Source: Acidobacteriota bacterium
GTDB lineage: Bacteria > Acidobacteriota > Vicinamibacteria > Vicinamibacterales > UBA2999
Assembly: GCA_013813075.1 (NCBI GenBank)
Contig: JACCSI010000495.1
Coordinates: forward strand, 1 to 6,144
Length of the DNA: 6,144 nucleotides
Reading direction: 5' to 3'
A program made the translations under genes and the position numbers. Shown in pieces: positions 5,036 through 6,144 of the stretch (positions are counted from its first letter, which is position 1; every line of letters starts with the position of its first letter). The notes under the pieces are model-generated. The model ran no database searches. It saw only the letters and a list, made by a program, of their open reading frames with translations, and was not told the DNA's origin.

Positions 5036-5151
5036 CGCGCTCGGTGGGTGCGCGACAATCTGAGAAGCTCGGGGCGAAGATCACCCTGGCAGGTGCGCCA
5101 CGCGGTCAACCCACGCCAAGGGTTCAGTCGCTCGGGGTGCGGACTGGTAAA
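5036..5151. other. Gap between converging dinB-like and sigma factor genes
   Basis: This stretch lies between the dinB-like stop and the hairpin at the end of the sigma gene. I see no gene, tRNA or T-rich terminator in it. GCGC-tcggtgggt-GCGC just after the dinB-like stop is a weak four-pair stem only. Confidence 0.5.
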
Positions 5152-5175
5152 GGGCGGACGGCTATGCCGCCGCCC
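5152..5175 (-). terminator. Hairpin spanning the sigma factor stop codon
   Basis: On the - strand GGGCGG-CGGC pairs with GCCG-T-CCGCCC: ten base pairs with one bulged base and an ATA loop. The last sigma codons and the TAG (5164-5162) lie inside it. It is followed by only TTT (5151-5149), so it is a weak intrinsic terminator at best. It could also act as a terminator or 3' stabiliser for the converging + strand transcript. Confidence 0.5.
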
Positions 5176-6144
5176 CGCGTGCAGCACGCATTTTCTTCAA
5201 CGCTTGCGCTTCGAGCTGCCGGACCCGCTCGCGGGTAATCGACAGGCGCCGCCCGATTTCTTCGAGCGTGTGTTCGCGCTCGGTGCCCAGACCAAAACGC
5301 AGGCGCATGACTTCGCGCTCGCGGTCGTTTAGTGGCGCCATCGCGCGCTCCACCTCGGTGGCCAGCTCGCCTTGGATAGCGGCATCTTCCGGCGAACGCG
5401 TGCTGGTGTCGCGCACCAGGTCGCCCAGGTCAGTCTCCTCACCCTCGCCGATCGGCTGATCGAGCGAAGCGGGATGGCGTGCGGCTTCAAGCAGCAGCTC
5501 GACTTTCGCGACTTTCACTTGCATGCGAGTCGCCAATTCCATGGGAGTCGGCTCGCGACCCAAGTCTGCGGCCAGCGTCCGGCGCTCGCGCTGCAGGCGA
5601 TTGAGTGACTCAATCACGTGAACGGGCAACCGAATGGTCCGGCCATAATCCGCCACGGCGCGCGAAATCGACTGGCGAATCCACCACGTCGCGTAGGTCG
5701 AGAACTTGAAGCCGCGGCGAAACTGGAAGCGATCGACCGCCTTCATCAAGCCAATGTTGCCTTCCTGGATCAAGTCGAGCATCGACAGCCCGCGGTTGGC
5801 ATGGCGCTTGGCAATCGACACCACGAGGCGCAAATTCGACTCCAGGAGCTGCCGCTTGGCGTCGCGCATGATCTCTTCACGCTCGCGAACCACGGCGTAG
5901 CGGCTGTGGAAGCTGCGCTGCGGCATCGCCGCGCGCGCCTCAGCGGCTTTGCGCGCCGCGACCCGGTCGGGCCCCTGGGGCATGTCCTTGACTGCCGCGA
6001 GTGCCTCGTCTACGGCACGCAACTCCGCCACGATTTCTTCAACGAGGGACGGCCGGATCGGCTGATCGCGCAGCACGGCGCCAATCTTCGCGTCGGCGGT
6101 GACACCGCCTCGGGCAGCTAGGCGCGCCACCTTTAACAGTGCCT
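5162..6144 (-). CDS. RNA polymerase sigma-70 factor (RpoD-like, group 1 or 2), 5' end outside the window
   Basis: This sigma factor directs RNA polymerase to -10/-35 promoters. Numbered from a GTG at 6130, the visible parts are region 2 ([18 protein letters not shown] at 98-115, [18 protein letters not shown] at 118-135, [20 protein letters not shown] at 144-163), region 3 (about 170-245, with the 3.2 finger [18 protein letters not shown]) and region 4 ([30 protein letters not shown] helix-turn-helix at 287-306). Residues about 15-90 look like the spacer between regions 1.2 and 2. Region 1.2 is not visible, and the frame stays open to the window edge (ALLK before the GTG), so the gene is most likely cut by the edge. 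The end [13 protein letters not shown] lacks the HPSR...LRxFL tail of primary sigma factors, and the E. coli T440 position in region 2.4 is Ser. Both hint at a group 2 (alternative) factor, but this is unsure. Confidence 0.92.
   Translation of the reverse strand, partial: ALLKVARLAARGGVTADAKIGAVLRDQPIRPSLVEEIVAELRAVDEALAAVKDMPQGPDRVAARKAAEARAAMPQRSFHSRYAVVREREEIMRDAKRQLLESNLRLVVSIAKRHANRGLSMLDLIQEGNIGLMKAVDRFQFRRGFKFSTYATWWIRQSISRAVADYGRTIRLPVHVIESLNRLQRERRTLAADLGREPTPMELATRMQVKVAKVELLLEAARHPASLDQPIGEGEETDLGDLVRDTSTRSPEDAAIQGELATEVERAMAPLNDREREVMRLRFGLGTEREHTLEEIGRRLSITRERVRQLEAQALKKMRAARGAAA

Noticed and set aside
5100..5161. A tRNA T-loop-like GGTTCAGTC
   Set aside because: No matching acceptor, anticodon or D arms could be folded around it.
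5618..6121. A 167-codon + strand frame
   Set aside because: It is antisense to sigma region 2 and the preceding spacer and has no recognisable features.

Overview
The window is a GC-rich bacterial chromosome segment with dense, short-spaced genes and no mobile element, CRISPR array, tRNA or rRNA that I can see. Several traits are compatible with an Acidobacteriota- or Gemmatimonadota-like organism, but this is only an impression: the type of primary-like sigma factor, a secreted cyanophycinase, two genes that look leaderless, and DinB and CsbD family proteins. No single gene fixes the taxon.

Layout: on the + strand come prfC (release factor 3, 1-1653) and a CDP-alcohol phosphatidyltransferase of the phosphatidylserine synthase type (1700-2323). 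Converging on these from the - strand is a family I inorganic pyrophosphatase with an N-terminal signal/anchor segment (readable 2501-3079, with a recognisable C-terminal tail down to 2394). A divergent small hydrophobic protein starts on the + strand at 3072. A broken CsbD-like gene lies on the - strand (3361-3574). A secreted cyanophycinase (3693-4517) and a DinB-family protein (4520-5035) form a tight + strand pair. At the right edge is the C-terminal part of a sigma-70 factor on the - strand (5162 to beyond 6144).

The main result is that the middle (2394-3574) holds two damaged genes, while the flanking genes read cleanly. The pyrophosphatase has a TAA exactly where the family's catalytic Tyr codon should be. 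Its C-terminal helix continues in frame after that stop and, after one missing base in a G run, to a natural end at 2394. The CsbD-like gene has a strong ribosome-binding site, an in-frame TGA at codon 20 and a later frame change. Each damaged gene carries two lesions, three of the four in or beside short base runs. They may be assembly errors in one poorly covered stretch or true gene decay; reads would decide.

The genes do not form one pathway. prfC (translation termination), pssA (phospholipid synthesis), the pyrophosphatase (PPi hydrolysis) and the sigma factor are housekeeping or regulatory. CsbD-like, DinB-like and cyanophycinase genes suggest stress and nitrogen-reserve functions. Hairpins at 3346-3383 and 5152-5175 sit between converging genes and probably separate the transcription units. 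I found no convincing new multi-gene system.
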